DNA of 42,111 nucleotides from an uncultured Pseudomonadota bacterium (GTDB taxonomy: Bacteria > Pseudomonadota > Alphaproteobacteria > RF32 > CAG-239). The stretch spans positions 1 to 42,111 of the forward strand of contig CASERH010000004.1 in the NCBI GenBank assembly GCA_949290295.1. The letters are read 5' to 3'. Of the stretch, positions 16,937 through 25,045 are shown in pieces. Below the pieces are notes generated by a model. The model was not told where the DNA came from. It ran no database searches and was given only the letters and a program-made list of their open reading frames with translations. A program made the position numbers and the translations under genes. The number at the start of each line of letters is the position of its first letter. Position 1 is the stretch's first letter.

Positions 16937-18043
16937 ATGAACAAAACGCCGTTAACAAAACAAGATGTTGAGAATTTATCTTTGCACCCCGGGCTGGGTG
17001 CAAAAACAGTTGTTGCCCAAAAGGTAAGCAACTATTATAACGGCACCACTGTTACGCCTAAAGGGCTGAAACTGGCGGAAGATATTTTCCGCATTATGGT
17101 CAGAGACGTAGAGCTAAAAGTTCGTGAGGTTTTGGCTGAGAGCTTAAAAAACTGCCACAACTTACCTGAAGATATTGTTGATTCCGTCATCAGAGATTCT
17201 GACAGTGTTGCCATTCCGTTTTTGAAATACTACTCCAGCTTGAGCAACAATGATTTAATCCGAATTCTGAATATTTCCGGCATCAACAAACAAAAAGCGG
17301 TTGCAGAAAGACTAAATCTCCCGCATGAGATCTCGCAATATATTGCCGAAAAATGCCCGGAAGAGGTCGTCGGAGCGCTGATATCAAATGAAACCGCCAA
17401 TATTCATGAAAAGACCTATGACACGATTTTAGAAAAATATCACGAAAGCGAAGACATTAAACGCCGCCTGGTATATCGTACGGAAGTCCCGACCTCTGTT
17501 ATTGAAAAAATTGCCAACTCCCTATCTGAGGAGCTGAAAAAGCATCTGATATTAACCCACAACTTGCCGGCCGATTTAGCTACGGACATTGTTGAAGAAG
17601 TCCGAGAAAAGACGACCTTAAAGATATCTGAGGAATATAGTTCTGACAAACAAGTAGAAGAACTGGTACATCAATTATACACATCTAACCGCCTCACCGC
17701 TAATTTGGTTGTTCGCGCCATCTGCATGGGGGATTTGAAATTTTTTGAATATGCTATTGTGTATTTATCTAACACACCGATTTTAGAGGTCAGAAAAACC
17801 TTGTTTAACCCCACAGCAGATTTCATGGTTCGCAATCTTCTGCGCAAAGCCTACATTCCCAAGACGATGTTTCCGGCAGTTTTCTCGGCCTTAAAGGTTA
17901 TAAAAGACATCAAATTTGATTGCAATAGGAGCAATCGGCAGTCTTTTGCGCACAAGGTAATTGAGCGAATTTTATCATACACCCCCGGCAATGATGAACT
18001 AAGTGAAGACGATATTCGTTATCTTGTATCTAAAATCAGCTAG
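16937..18043 (+). CDS. DUF2336 protein
   Basis: 368 residues, all helical, with repeated short amphipathic helices (for example VREVLAESLKNCHNLPEDIVDSVIRD), the HEAT-like pattern of DUF2336, a family found mainly in Alphaproteobacteria. Function is not established; some members are linked to regulation of motility, cell cycle or stress. The MNKTPLTKQDVENL start at 16937 has only a weak ribosome binding site; an earlier in-frame codon gives a hydrophobic leader that does not look like a signal peptide. It lies 57 bp before an HD-GYP phosphodiesterase gene on the same strand, so the two may share a transcript and a signalling pathway (inference). Confidence 0.8.
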   Translation: MNKTPLTKQDVENLSLHPGLGAKTVVAQKVSNYYNGTTVTPKGLKLAEDIFRIMVRDVELKVREVLAESLKNCHNLPEDIVDSVIRDSDSVAIPFLKYYSSLSNNDLIRILNISGINKQKAVAERLNLPHEISQYIAEKCPEEVVGALISNETANIHEKTYDTILEKYHESEDIKRRLVYRTEVPTSVIEKIANSLSEELKKHLILTHNLPADLATDIVEEVREKTTLKISEEYSSDKQVEELVHQLYTSNRLTANLVVRAICMGDLKFFEYAIVYLSNTPILEVRKTLFNPTADFMVRNLLRKAYIPKTMFPAVFSALKVIKDIKFDCNRSNRQSFAHKVIERILSYTPGNDELSEDDIRYLVSKIS

Positions 18044-18100
18044 GCTTATATTTTTCTTAATAAATATTGTTTACACTAGGCGGCTAAGGAGGACCAACTT

Positions 18101-19783
18101 TTGCCGAGCGAAAGAGACATAATTTTAAATGATTTGTTAGCCCTAAACACGGCTATTGCCAAAGATACAGATACTCAAATCTTGGTAGAAAAAGTCATGA
18201 GAGTTGCGGCCAAAGCGGCCTCTGCCGATGGCTGTTTTTTCTTTGAGATTGGGCAAGACAAATTTATGTCCCTCACCTACAGCAACATCAAAAGCCTAAG
18301 AGAGCGCCAAGTTGGCTTTGATAACCTAGACTTTTTTGAACCGATAGCTTTGGCAGATATAAAAAACAAAGCAGCTAAACGTCCGGCAGAAATCTGCGCC
18401 ATAAACCGAGAAATCATAAACACCGACAACATTTACAATGATGACGAAATAGATACGTCATTCATCTCAGGATTTGACTACAAAAATGACTATGCCACCG
18501 TTTCTGTTTTGGCCCTTCCGCTGATTGACAGAAAGGATAATCTCATCGGTGTGGCGCAATTTATCAATGCCATGGACAACAACGGCAAAGTGATAAACTT
18601 CACCTCTGAGACGGTCAATATGCTGTTATCCATCTGCCAAAAGCTTGTTGTCGTGTTGGAAAATAAAGGATTAAGAGAGGCATATTCTCAGCTTTTGGAA
18701 TCTTTTATTGAGGTTTTGGCACGCGCCATTGATGCCAAATCACCTTACACAGGCAGCCACTGTCAAAAAGTTCCGATTATCACCAGAATGTTGACCACTG
18801 CAGCCACGGAAGAAACAGAAGGCCCCTTAAAAGATTTTGAGATGAGCGATGACGACTGGTATGCTTTACATATTGCATCATGGTTGCATGACTGCGGCAA
18901 AGTGACCACACCTGAATATATCGTCGACAAGGCCACCAAGTTAGAAACCATAAACAACCGCATTCACGAGATTCGCAATCGTTTTGAAATTTTAAGAAGA
19001 GATGCCCACATCACTTACCTGCAAAAACGCTTGGCAGAAGTTGACAGTAAAGAGAACCTACAGGCAGAATTTGTAGCAAAAGTAAAGCAATTAGAAGATG
19101 ATTTTGCCTTTGTAGCCTGGTGCAACACAGGAGATAACGAGATAAGCAAAGCCGATCAACAGCGCTTAGATGAAATCGGCAAACAGACATTTACGAGATA
19201 CTTCAACCGCATGTTGGGACTTTCCTGGTCGGAACGCAATGCCGTCACAACGCCTGAAATTTATAATCACCCCTGCCAAGAGCAGCTTTTGCAAGACAGA
19301 CCCGATCATTTGATAGATGGCTACAACAGAGGAGAGTTATATAATCTCAAGATAAAACAAGGAACCATTAATAAGGAAGAAAGGGAGAAGATTAACGACC
19401 ATATTGTTGTGACCATTGATATGCTAAAAGCGCTGCCTTTCCCCAAAGAGCTTGCCAATGTGGTAGAATACGCCGGCTGCCACCATGAATGGGTCAACGG
19501 CAAGGGCTACCCCAACCACCTGACCGGTGATCAGATGTCAATTCCGGCCAAGATAATGGCCATTGCTGATGTTTTTGAGGCCCTCACGGCCAAAGACCGC
19601 CCCTACAAGGAGCCCAAAAAGTTATCAGAAGTTTTGCGAATTATGCAAGAGATGAAAAACATCGGACACCTAGACCCTGATTTATACAGAGTATTTATCA
19701 CACATAAGGTTTACTTGGACTATGCGGAACAATATATGGACAAAGAACAAATAGATGAAATTAATCCCGAGGAGTATTTATAA
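18101..19783 (+). CDS. GAF and HD-GYP domain cyclic-di-GMP phosphodiesterase
   Basis: 560 residues starting at a TTG with AAGGAGG 8 nt upstream; no ATG fits. Residues of about 10-185 form a GAF sensor domain (AAKAASADGCFFFEIG; YATVSVLALPLIDRKDNLIGVAQFIN). The HD-GYP domain begins near 200 (SPYTGSHCQKV). It has the metal-binding WLHDCGK (about 263), KATKLETINNRIHEIRNRFE, then an insertion of about 120 residues, and HHEWVNGKGYP (about 461) with AIADVFEALTAKDRPYKEPK. These residues predict hydrolysis of c-di-GMP. The insertion occurs in a known HD-GYP subgroup. No transmembrane segment, so cytoplasmic. The stop overlaps the start of the next gene (TAATG). Confidence 0.9.
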   Translation: MPSERDIILNDLLALNTAIAKDTDTQILVEKVMRVAAKAASADGCFFFEIGQDKFMSLTYSNIKSLRERQVGFDNLDFFEPIALADIKNKAAKRPAEICAINREIINTDNIYNDDEIDTSFISGFDYKNDYATVSVLALPLIDRKDNLIGVAQFINAMDNNGKVINFTSETVNMLLSICQKLVVVLENKGLREAYSQLLESFIEVLARAIDAKSPYTGSHCQKVPIITRMLTTAATEETEGPLKDFEMSDDDWYALHIASWLHDCGKVTTPEYIVDKATKLETINNRIHEIRNRFEILRRDAHITYLQKRLAEVDSKENLQAEFVAKVKQLEDDFAFVAWCNTGDNEISKADQQRLDEIGKQTFTRYFNRMLGLSWSERNAVTTPEIYNHPCQEQLLQDRPDHLIDGYNRGELYNLKIKQGTINKEEREKINDHIVVTIDMLKALPFPKELANVVEYAGCHHEWVNGKGYPNHLTGDQMSIPAKIMAIADVFEALTAKDRPYKEPKKLSEVLRIMQEMKNIGHLDPDLYRVFITHKVYLDYAEQYMDKEQIDEINPEEYL

Positions 19784-20535
19784 TGCCAGAGATACACACG
19801 GTCCTGTGCCGAGCCGGACAAATGGATAATTACAGCTATATTTTGCATGATAAAAAAAGCGGCATTACAGCGGTGATAGACCCTTCGGAAAACGCGCCGA
19901 TAATAAAGAAATTGCAAGAGCTGGAGCTGAGGCTGGACTATATCTTAAACACACATCACCACTTTGACCACACAGATGGCAATTTGGAACTAAAAGAGCT
20001 GTTTGGCGCTAAAGTTATCGGCAACCAAAAAGATGCTCAACGGATTCCGGGGCTAGATTTTGGCGTCGAAGATGGGCAGACTTACGGCCTGGATAAGGCA
20101 GGCTTAGATTTGGCAGACACAAAAAAAGATACCGATTTTATTTTTAAGGTTATAGATGTTTCTGCCCACACCCAAGGACATGTTTTATATTATTTTCCTC
20201 AAGATAAGGCTGTTTTCACCGGAGATACCTTGTTTAACCTATGTGTTGGCGGGTTATTTGAGGGAACGATTGAGCAGATGTTTACCGCACTGTCAAAAAT
20301 CAGAGCTCTGCCTGAAGACGTGAGATTTTACCCCGGACACGAATATACTTTTGGCGGAGCCCACGAGGCTTATAATTATTTTGGCGGCAATGAGGATATC
20401 CAGAATTATTTGAGCCAAGCCCAAATGAGGCTGAAACAAGGGCTTCCGGCCGGCCCTTTTACGCTTGGCGAGGAGAAGAAATGCAACCCCTATCTGGCAG
20501 CAGATAGCTTGGAAGAGTTTAGAAAATTATTTTAG
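19783..20535 (+). CDS. gloB: Hydroxyacylglutathione hydrolase (glyoxalase II)
   Basis: 250 residues, the normal length. It hydrolyses S-D-lactoylglutathione to D-lactate and glutathione, the second step of methylglyoxal detoxification. The metallo-beta-lactamase metal motif THHHFDHTDG (about 57-66), the later His in DVSAHTQGH, the bridging Asp in FTGDTLF and the His in YPGHEYT are all present. The C-terminal end (EEKKCNPYLAADSLEEFRKL) matches the glutathione-binding domain. The loop normally reading GCGRLFEGT is CVGGLFEGT here, a small deviation. Its start overlaps the HD-GYP stop by 1 nt, so it is translated from the same message. Confidence 0.92.
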   Translation: MPEIHTVLCRAGQMDNYSYILHDKKSGITAVIDPSENAPIIKKLQELELRLDYILNTHHHFDHTDGNLELKELFGAKVIGNQKDAQRIPGLDFGVEDGQTYGLDKAGLDLADTKKDTDFIFKVIDVSAHTQGHVLYYFPQDKAVFTGDTLFNLCVGGLFEGTIEQMFTALSKIRALPEDVRFYPGHEYTFGGAHEAYNYFGGNEDIQNYLSQAQMRLKQGLPAGPFTLGEEKKCNPYLAADSLEEFRKLF

Positions 20536-20607
20536 GGTTTAGCAGGACACTTTTGATCTTGCAAATTGCTCTAGATGCGCCGTTATACAAATTTTTACGA
20601 CAAAATG

Positions 20608-20637
20608 TTGGACAAAATTGTTTTCATATGCTACTAT
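20608..20637 (+). promoter_or_regulatory. Promoter of the 20,670-21,677 gene
   Basis: TTGGAC (20608-20613), 18-nt spacer, TACTAT (20632-20637) with an upstream TGC that makes an extended -10. It lies about 30 nt before the ATG. Confidence 0.6.
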
Positions 20638-20669
20638 ATGATTAGAAATAAGAACTTCGGAGAACCAAA

Positions 20670-21677
20670 ATGGCAAACTTTACGGAAGAAGAAAAGAAAG
20701 AATTAAGAGAGAAATTCAAAAACAATCACCCCGAGATTGAAGAGAAAGATCTCGAGCAAAAGTTCAGTGAATATCTGCAAGATAACGGCGATGCCCTACG
20801 TAAAGAACTAGATGAAACCCAAGAAATAACCGTTGATGAAAATATCTCCGAAGCAAAAGAAGACGACGGCTGGAAAAAAGAAGTCAGAGAAGCGGTTAAA
20901 AAAGCCAACACCGACCTCAAACAAGAATTTGAAGAATATAAAGATGAAGAACACCCAGAACATCTGTTCTTCAAAGACAAAAAGAACGATAAAAACATCA
21001 TTGCTTTTGCCAGCAAATCTGAGGGCTATGTTGAAGGTGAGCAAGCCGCTTTTGATGAGTTAGTCAAAACCGCTCAGAACATGGGCAAAGAGACCGTTAA
21101 CTTTGGTAAATTTGAAAAACATCCGGAATACAAAGCCCGCTTATATCTTGCCTGCCTCAAATTCGGCATGAAGATGAAAAACGCCCCGGAGATTGAAGAA
21201 CTTAAAGAATATCCGGAATATAAAGAGATAAAAAGAATAGACTTAAAAAGCAAATTAAAAACGACAAAAGAAGCTTTTAGCTCCAGCCTAGCAGAAGCAA
21301 AAAATGATAACGATTATTTAGCTTTAAGAGATGCGGCCAAAGAAGCTCGCAAAAAATTTGATACAGACAACTCTGATGCAAATAAAACAGCCTTAGAAAA
21401 CGTCCAAAAAGCGCTCAAAGAAAATAAGACCTACCAAGATATTGAACAAAAGAAAAAAGCTTACCACGATACCCTCAAAGACGCCGCCGACTTTTACATT
21501 GAATATGGCTTCGCAAAAACAGACAGCAGAGAAGACGCTGAAGAAAGAAGGAAAAAACTAGAGAATCACGTTAAAAGTGATGAACATGGCGTAGCAGAAC
21601 GGGGAGATGCACGAAACACTTACACACAAGAACGTCTGGTAATTAAAGAAGTCCTGAGCCGTCGCAACAGTCGATAA
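20670..21677 (+). CDS. Charged coiled-coil protein of unknown function, with a possible LPD7-like segment
   Basis: 335 residues, very rich in Lys, Glu and Asp, no signal peptide or membrane helix. Residues 1-105 and 190-335 are predicted helical and coiled-coil-like (DALRKELDETQEI; KEAFSSSLAEAKNDNDYLAL). The central part (about 105-185) looks folded: IIAFASKSEGYVEGEQAAFD, then MGKETVNFGKFE, then EYKARLYLACLKFGMKMKN. This order, a Gly-x-x-x-V-Gly strand followed by a helix and a KFGMK turn, recalls LPD7-like domains that occur in large polyvalent mobile-element proteins; the match is by eye and weak. A good promoter, GGAG ribosome binding site and terminator make it a stand-alone unit. Confidence 0.7.
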   Translation: MANFTEEEKKELREKFKNNHPEIEEKDLEQKFSEYLQDNGDALRKELDETQEITVDENISEAKEDDGWKKEVREAVKKANTDLKQEFEEYKDEEHPEHLFFKDKKNDKNIIAFASKSEGYVEGEQAAFDELVKTAQNMGKETVNFGKFEKHPEYKARLYLACLKFGMKMKNAPEIEELKEYPEYKEIKRIDLKSKLKTTKEAFSSSLAEAKNDNDYLALRDAAKEARKKFDTDNSDANKTALENVQKALKENKTYQDIEQKKKAYHDTLKDAADFYIEYGFAKTDSREDAEERRKKLENHVKSDEHGVAERGDARNTYTQERLVIKEVLSRRNSR

Positions 21678-21695
21678 CTTTTTATGTCAACTTTT

Positions 21696-21737
21696 CTCCG
21701 CAGTCGTTCCTCTCAGGCGGCTGCGGAGTTATTTTTT
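21696..21737. terminator. Terminator between the orphan gene and trmL
   Basis: Stem CTCCGCAGTCG / CGGCTGCGGAG (one mismatch) with an 11-nt loop, then TTATTTTTT on the plus strand. The trmL stop codon lies within its 3' flank, so the two convergent genes meet here. Confidence 0.75.
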
Positions 21738-22193
21738 CCACCTGGTCTGGCGCAAAGCCTCCCCGACAACCATGGTCGCAGACACCGCCACGTTAATGGA
21801 GCGAGCTTTCTCATTCATGGGAATCAAAAGCCTGGCATCGGCGATTTGATGAACTTCTTCCGGCACCCCGGCAGATTCGCGCCCCATTAAGATAATGTCA
21901 TTTTCCTTAAATTCAAAATCAACATAAGGCTTGCTGGCATGGGTTGTCAGCAACACAATACGGCCATATTCGGCAGGATGCTCGGCCCGATATTGCAAAA
22001 AATCTTGCCAGGAATCATGGCGGCGATAATCAACCATATCCAAATAATCCATCCCGGCACGGCGCATGGCCTTGTCATTAAAGATAAAACCACACGGCTC
22101 AATAATGTCTATGGGCAAATCCACACAAGCGCACAAACGCATTAAAGTCCCAGTATTTTGCGGAATATCCGGCTGAAACAAGGCTAAACGCAT
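21729..22193 (-). CDS. trmL: tRNA (cytidine/uridine-34 2'-O)-methyltransferase TrmL
   Basis: 154 residues, typical length of this minimal SPOUT enzyme, which methylates the 2'-O of the wobble base in certain tRNA-Leu isoacceptors using S-adenosylmethionine. Motif 1 is PQNTGTLMRLCACVDLPIDI; motif 2 is DIILMGRESAGVPEEVH; motif 3 is ARSINVAVSATMVVGEALRQ, which forms the knot that binds the cofactor. I chose the ATG at 22193 (MRLALFQPDIPQNTG), with AGAGGGAAG upstream; an upstream extension adds a tail foreign to the family. The gene ends the long minus-strand cluster and converges on the orphan gene at 20,670. Confidence 0.93.
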   Translation of the reverse strand: MRLALFQPDIPQNTGTLMRLCACVDLPIDIIEPCGFIFNDKAMRRAGMDYLDMVDYRRHDSWQDFLQYRAEHPAEYGRIVLLTTHASKPYVDFEFKENDIILMGRESAGVPEEVHQIADARLLIPMNEKARSINVAVSATMVVGEALRQTRWKK

Positions 22194-22279
22194 TTCTTCC
22201 CTCTCAATTTTACACAAAAAATTTATCAATGACCGATGTCGCACCGATTATCGAGCATGATCGACCCTCTTGCAAGCTC

Positions 22280-23389
22280 CTAAACGTTGAATAAGAAATT
22301 CAACAAATCTCCATCCTGCACCACATAGTCTTTACCCTCGGAGCGCATTTTGCCGGCTTCTTTACAAGCCTGCTCGCCGCCGAACTTGACAAAGTCATCA
22401 TAAGATATGGTCTCGGCGCGGATAAAGCCTTTCTCAAAGTCAGAATGGATAATTCCGGCACATTGCGGCGCTTTTGAACCTTTGATAAAAGTCCATGCAC
22501 GCACTTCTTTTGGCCCTGCGGTAAAATAAGTTTGTAAGCCAAGCAAATCATACCCGGCACGGATAATTTTGGTAAGCCCGGTTTCCTCCAACCCCAGCGC
22601 ACCCAAAAATTCTCTTTTCTCCTCTTCGGTCTCCAATTGAGCCACCTCGGATTCTATCTCGGCAGAAATAATCACCGCCTGAGCATTTTCCGCTCTTGCT
22701 TTTTCAAACACTCTCTTTGAATATTCATTGCCGGAAGCCGCCGATTCCTCATCCACATTGCACACATACAAAACCGGCTTAGAAGTCAAAAGTTGCAGCA
22801 TCTTATAAGCTTTGCAGGCATCTTTGTTGGAAGCATCAGGTGCCGCAGTGCGAGCTGGTTTTCCAGCCTTTAGAGCCTCAATCACGGGGCCCATCACGCT
22901 CACATTGACAATGGCTTCTTTATCACCACCTTTGGCTTTTTTCTGAGCTTGGTCAAACCTCTTTTCCAAAGATTCAAGGTCGGCAATCATCAATTCTGTT
23001 TCCACAATTTCGGCATCACGGATGGGATCAACGCTACCCTCAACATGGGTGATGTTTTCATTTTCAAAACAGCGCAACACATGGATAATGGCATCCACCT
23101 CGCGGATATTGGCCAAAAATTGGTTGCCCAGCCCTTCACCCTTGGATGCGCCTTTAACCAAGCCGGCGATATCAACAAACTCCAGCTGTGTCGGTACCAC
23201 ATTTTTGGGTTTAACCATCTCAACCAACTTATCTAGGCGTTTATCAGGCACCGCCACCCGCCCGGTGTTGGGTTCAATCGTACAAAACGGGAAATTGGCT
23301 GCCTGCGCCGCAATGGTTTGGGTCAGAGCATTAAACAAGGTTGATTTCCCGACATTAGGCAAGCCGACAATACCGCAGTTAAATCCCAT
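22280..23389 (-). CDS. ychF: Redox-regulated ATPase YchF (Obg family)
   Basis: 369 residues, usual size. P-loop [15 protein letters not shown] (about 8-22), switch motif [18 protein letters not shown], and a base-recognition segment [10 protein letters not shown] in place of the NKxD of true GTPases, consistent with YchF's preference for ATP. The C-terminal TGS-like domain contains [20 protein letters not shown] and [11 protein letters not shown]. YchF associates with ribosomes and affects oxidative-stress responses. The ATG at 23389 has AAGGAG 8 nt upstream. It starts 12 nt after the pth stop, the well-known pth-ychF pair. Confidence 0.97.
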   Translation of the reverse strand: MGFNCGIVGLPNVGKSTLFNALTQTIAAQAANFPFCTIEPNTGRVAVPDKRLDKLVEMVKPKNVVPTQLEFVDIAGLVKGASKGEGLGNQFLANIREVDAIIHVLRCFENENITHVEGSVDPIRDAEIVETELMIADLESLEKRFDQAQKKAKGGDKEAIVNVSVMGPVIEALKAGKPARTAAPDASNKDACKAYKMLQLLTSKPVLYVCNVDEESAASGNEYSKRVFEKARAENAQAVIISAEIESEVAQLETEEEKREFLGALGLEETGLTKIIRAGYDLLGLQTYFTAGPKEVRAWTFIKGSKAPQCAGIIHSDFEKGFIRAETISYDDFVKFGGEQACKEAGKMRSEGKDYVVQDGDLLNFLFNV

Positions 23390-23401
23390 AATCAAAACTC
23401 C

Positions 23402-23977
23402 TTATTGTTTTCTCAAAACATCGCCGAGCTTATTGCAAAAAGCAGCGATTCCATCTTTAATCAAGACCTCGATTAAAGAGGCCACAATCTCTATCTCATT
23501 ATAAATAACATCTTCATCGGCCTTGCCAAAGCGTGACAACACATGGTTCACCACCGCCTCGCCACCGGTTTGCGGATGTCCCACCCCGATTCTGATGCGG
23601 TTATAATTAGGGCTGATGGCCGCATCAATAGACTTGATTCCGTTATGCCCGCCGGCACCACCGCCGATTTTGGCCTTAACCTTGCCGACCGGCAAATCCA
23701 TATCATCATGAATAACGATAATATTTTCAGGCAAAATCTTATAAAAATGAGCAGCTTTCACCACCGAATTTCCGGATAAGTTCATATAGGTTTGCGGTTT
23801 CAAGAGATAAACCTTTTCTCCACCGATTTTACCCTCGGCAATTTCACCGTCAAACTTATCTCTAAAAGCTGAAAAATTAAACTTCTGGTACAAGAAATCT
23901 GCCGCCATAAACCCAACATTATGACGTGTACCGGCATATTCTGCCCCCGGATTTCCCAAACCAACGATAAGAAACAT
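23402..23977 (-). CDS. pth: Peptidyl-tRNA hydrolase
   Basis: 191 residues, usual length. It releases tRNA from stalled peptidyl-tRNA. Conserved residues include [21 protein letters not shown], with catalytic His near residue 19, [15 protein letters not shown], the catalytic Asp in [12 protein letters not shown], and [13 protein letters not shown]. The start is the ATG at 23977; an adjacent TTG gives only one more residue. It lies between rplY (88 bp upstream) and ychF (12 bp downstream), the classical rplY-pth-ychF order. Confidence 0.97.
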   Translation of the reverse strand: MFLIVGLGNPGAEYAGTRHNVGFMAADFLYQKFNFSAFRDKFDGEIAEGKIGGEKVYLLKPQTYMNLSGNSVVKAAHFYKILPENIIVIHDDMDLPVGKVKAKIGGGAGGHNGIKSIDAAISPNYNRIRIGVGHPQTGGEAVVNHVLSRFGKADEDVIYNEIEIVASLIEVLIKDGIAAFCNKLGDVLRKQ

Positions 23978-24065
23978 CAAAAACTCTTCAATCAGATAAA
24001 ATAAATTGGCGGGCCATCATGCAACAACCGCACACTCCGGCACCGCCAAAGACAATCACTCCGAA

Positions 24066-24356
24066 TTATTTGCGGAGAAAATCTACATGGATAGGCATAT
24101 CGGTAACCGGGTGGAATTGAACATCCTGGCATTTAACCTTGTGTTTTTTGCCATCCAAAACGATCTCGATATCAGCCTCATAAAGACCGGCGGTATTCAA
24201 AGCTTTTTCAAGCTCAACCGGGTGCAAAGAGATCATGATAGACTCTTGTTTGCCACCATAGATAACGGCAGGGATACGCCCCTCACGACGACATGCACGA
24301 GCTGCCCCCTTACCTGCTTTCTCACGCTTTTCAGCATTAAATGTAATATTTACCAT
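24066..24356 (-). CDS. rplY: 50S ribosomal protein L25, short form
   Basis: 96 residues. L25 binds 5S rRNA in the central protuberance of the 50S subunit. The start MVNITFNAEKREKAGKGAAR and RRREG-like segment (CRREGRIPAVIYGG) are typical, ending DVQFHPVTDMPIHVDFLRK. The ATG at 24356 has GAGG 9 nt upstream. Many alphaproteobacterial L25 proteins are of the longer CTC type, with about 100 further residues after HVDFLR; here the frame stops at that junction and no remnant of the second domain is visible in the 88 bp before pth. The short form, as in E. coli, is known to work. Confidence 0.93.
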   Translation of the reverse strand: MVNITFNAEKREKAGKGAARACRREGRIPAVIYGGKQESIMISLHPVELEKALNTAGLYEADIEIVLDGKKHKVKCQDVQFHPVTDMPIHVDFLRK

Positions 24357-24461
24357 GTTAAAAATCCTCAAATAAAATTAAGACTCTATCCAAACCTCCA
24401 GGGGTGTCTGAACAGTGACTCAAGACATACACCGTTTTATTTTATTTTTCAAGGACTTTTT

Positions 24462-24494
24462 AAAAAGCCAAAGGGCCGGCTTAAACCGACCCTT
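24462..24494 (-). terminator. Terminator of the 24,511-24,927 gene
   Basis: Minus strand: AAGGGTCGG / CCGGCCCTT stem (one mismatch), then GGC and five T residues. Confidence 0.55.
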
Positions 24495-24510
24495 CTGCAA
24501 CTTCCTTACA

Positions 24511-24927
24511 CTATCTCTCCCACCGCAAACATTTTTGTTCTGCGGCTTCCTCAGCAGAGAGAGATGGGGGAGATACGTACAATCTATACATATCCCTACC
24601 TTCGTCATACTCTTCAGGCGAAACCGAAACCTTACTTGCCGGGAATTTGGCAACGAAGGTTTCCGCATTGGGCTCCTGCGGGTTCACAAACACGATTTCG
24701 CCTCTTACTTTCTTGTAAAAGACCATAATCGTATCTCCAGCAAACTGCCACCTATCCTTGTCCGCCACTTGAGCATAACCCCAAACAGCTCTGCCATCTT
24801 TTTCAAACTCAAAGATATCCCCGAGTTTCTGATCATGGCAAATATATTGAGCACAATAAAACCTTGACTGCGCTCCTGCACTTATCGCTGCTACAACGGC
24901 AAGTACTGCTAAAAAAAATTTTTTCAT
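24511..24927 (-). CDS. Secreted hypothetical protein
   Basis: 138 residues with a clear Sec signal peptide (MKKFFLAVLAVVAAISAGA, cleavage likely after AGA). The mature part is a small beta-rich domain (KLGDIFEFEKDGRAVWGYAQ, RWQFAGDTIMVFYKKVRGE) with two Cys near its start and one near its end, suited to a periplasmic disulfide. No family recognised. The ATG has no good ribosome binding site. It stands between pnp and rplY on the same strand, with a terminator on each side and a candidate promoter, so it seems to be an independent insert in the conserved cluster. Confidence 0.65.
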   Translation of the reverse strand: MKKFFLAVLAVVAAISAGAQSRFYCAQYICHDQKLGDIFEFEKDGRAVWGYAQVADKDRWQFAGDTIMVFYKKVRGEIVFVNPQEPNAETFVAKFPASKVSVSPEEYDEGRDMYRLYVSPPSLSAEEAAEQKCLRWER

Positions 24928-24954
24928 AATTTAATATTGTTATCTATCTCTTTT

Positions 24955-24983
24955 GGTTTAGACAAAAAAAGAGAAAGAGTCAA
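24955..24983 (-). promoter_or_regulatory. Candidate promoter of the 24,511-24,927 gene
   Basis: Minus strand: TTGACT (24983-24978), 17-nt spacer, TAAACC (24960-24955). The -10 is weak. The -35 begins immediately after the T-run of the pnp terminator. Confidence 0.4.
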
Positions 24984-24984
24984 T

Positions 24985-25015
24985 AAAAAACCGCCGGAGA
25001 TTTTCACCCCGGCGG
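24985..25015 (-). terminator. Terminator of pnp
   Basis: Minus strand: CCGCCGG / CCGGCGG stem with an 11-nt loop and six T residues, about 30 nt after the pnp stop. Confidence 0.85.
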
Positions 25016-25045
25016 CGTTGAAAGATTCAAGTTAAACCTCAAAAA

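Noticed and set aside
18763-19300. Insertion between the HD and GYP parts of the phosphodiesterase as a novel domain
   Set aside because: The segment with KATKLETINNRIHEIRNRFE belongs to a known subgroup of HD-GYP proteins, so I describe it in the feature only.
24006-24728. 240-codon plus-strand frame across rplY and the orphan gene
   Set aside because: It overlaps rplY on the opposite strand and two terminators, and its composition is not protein-like.
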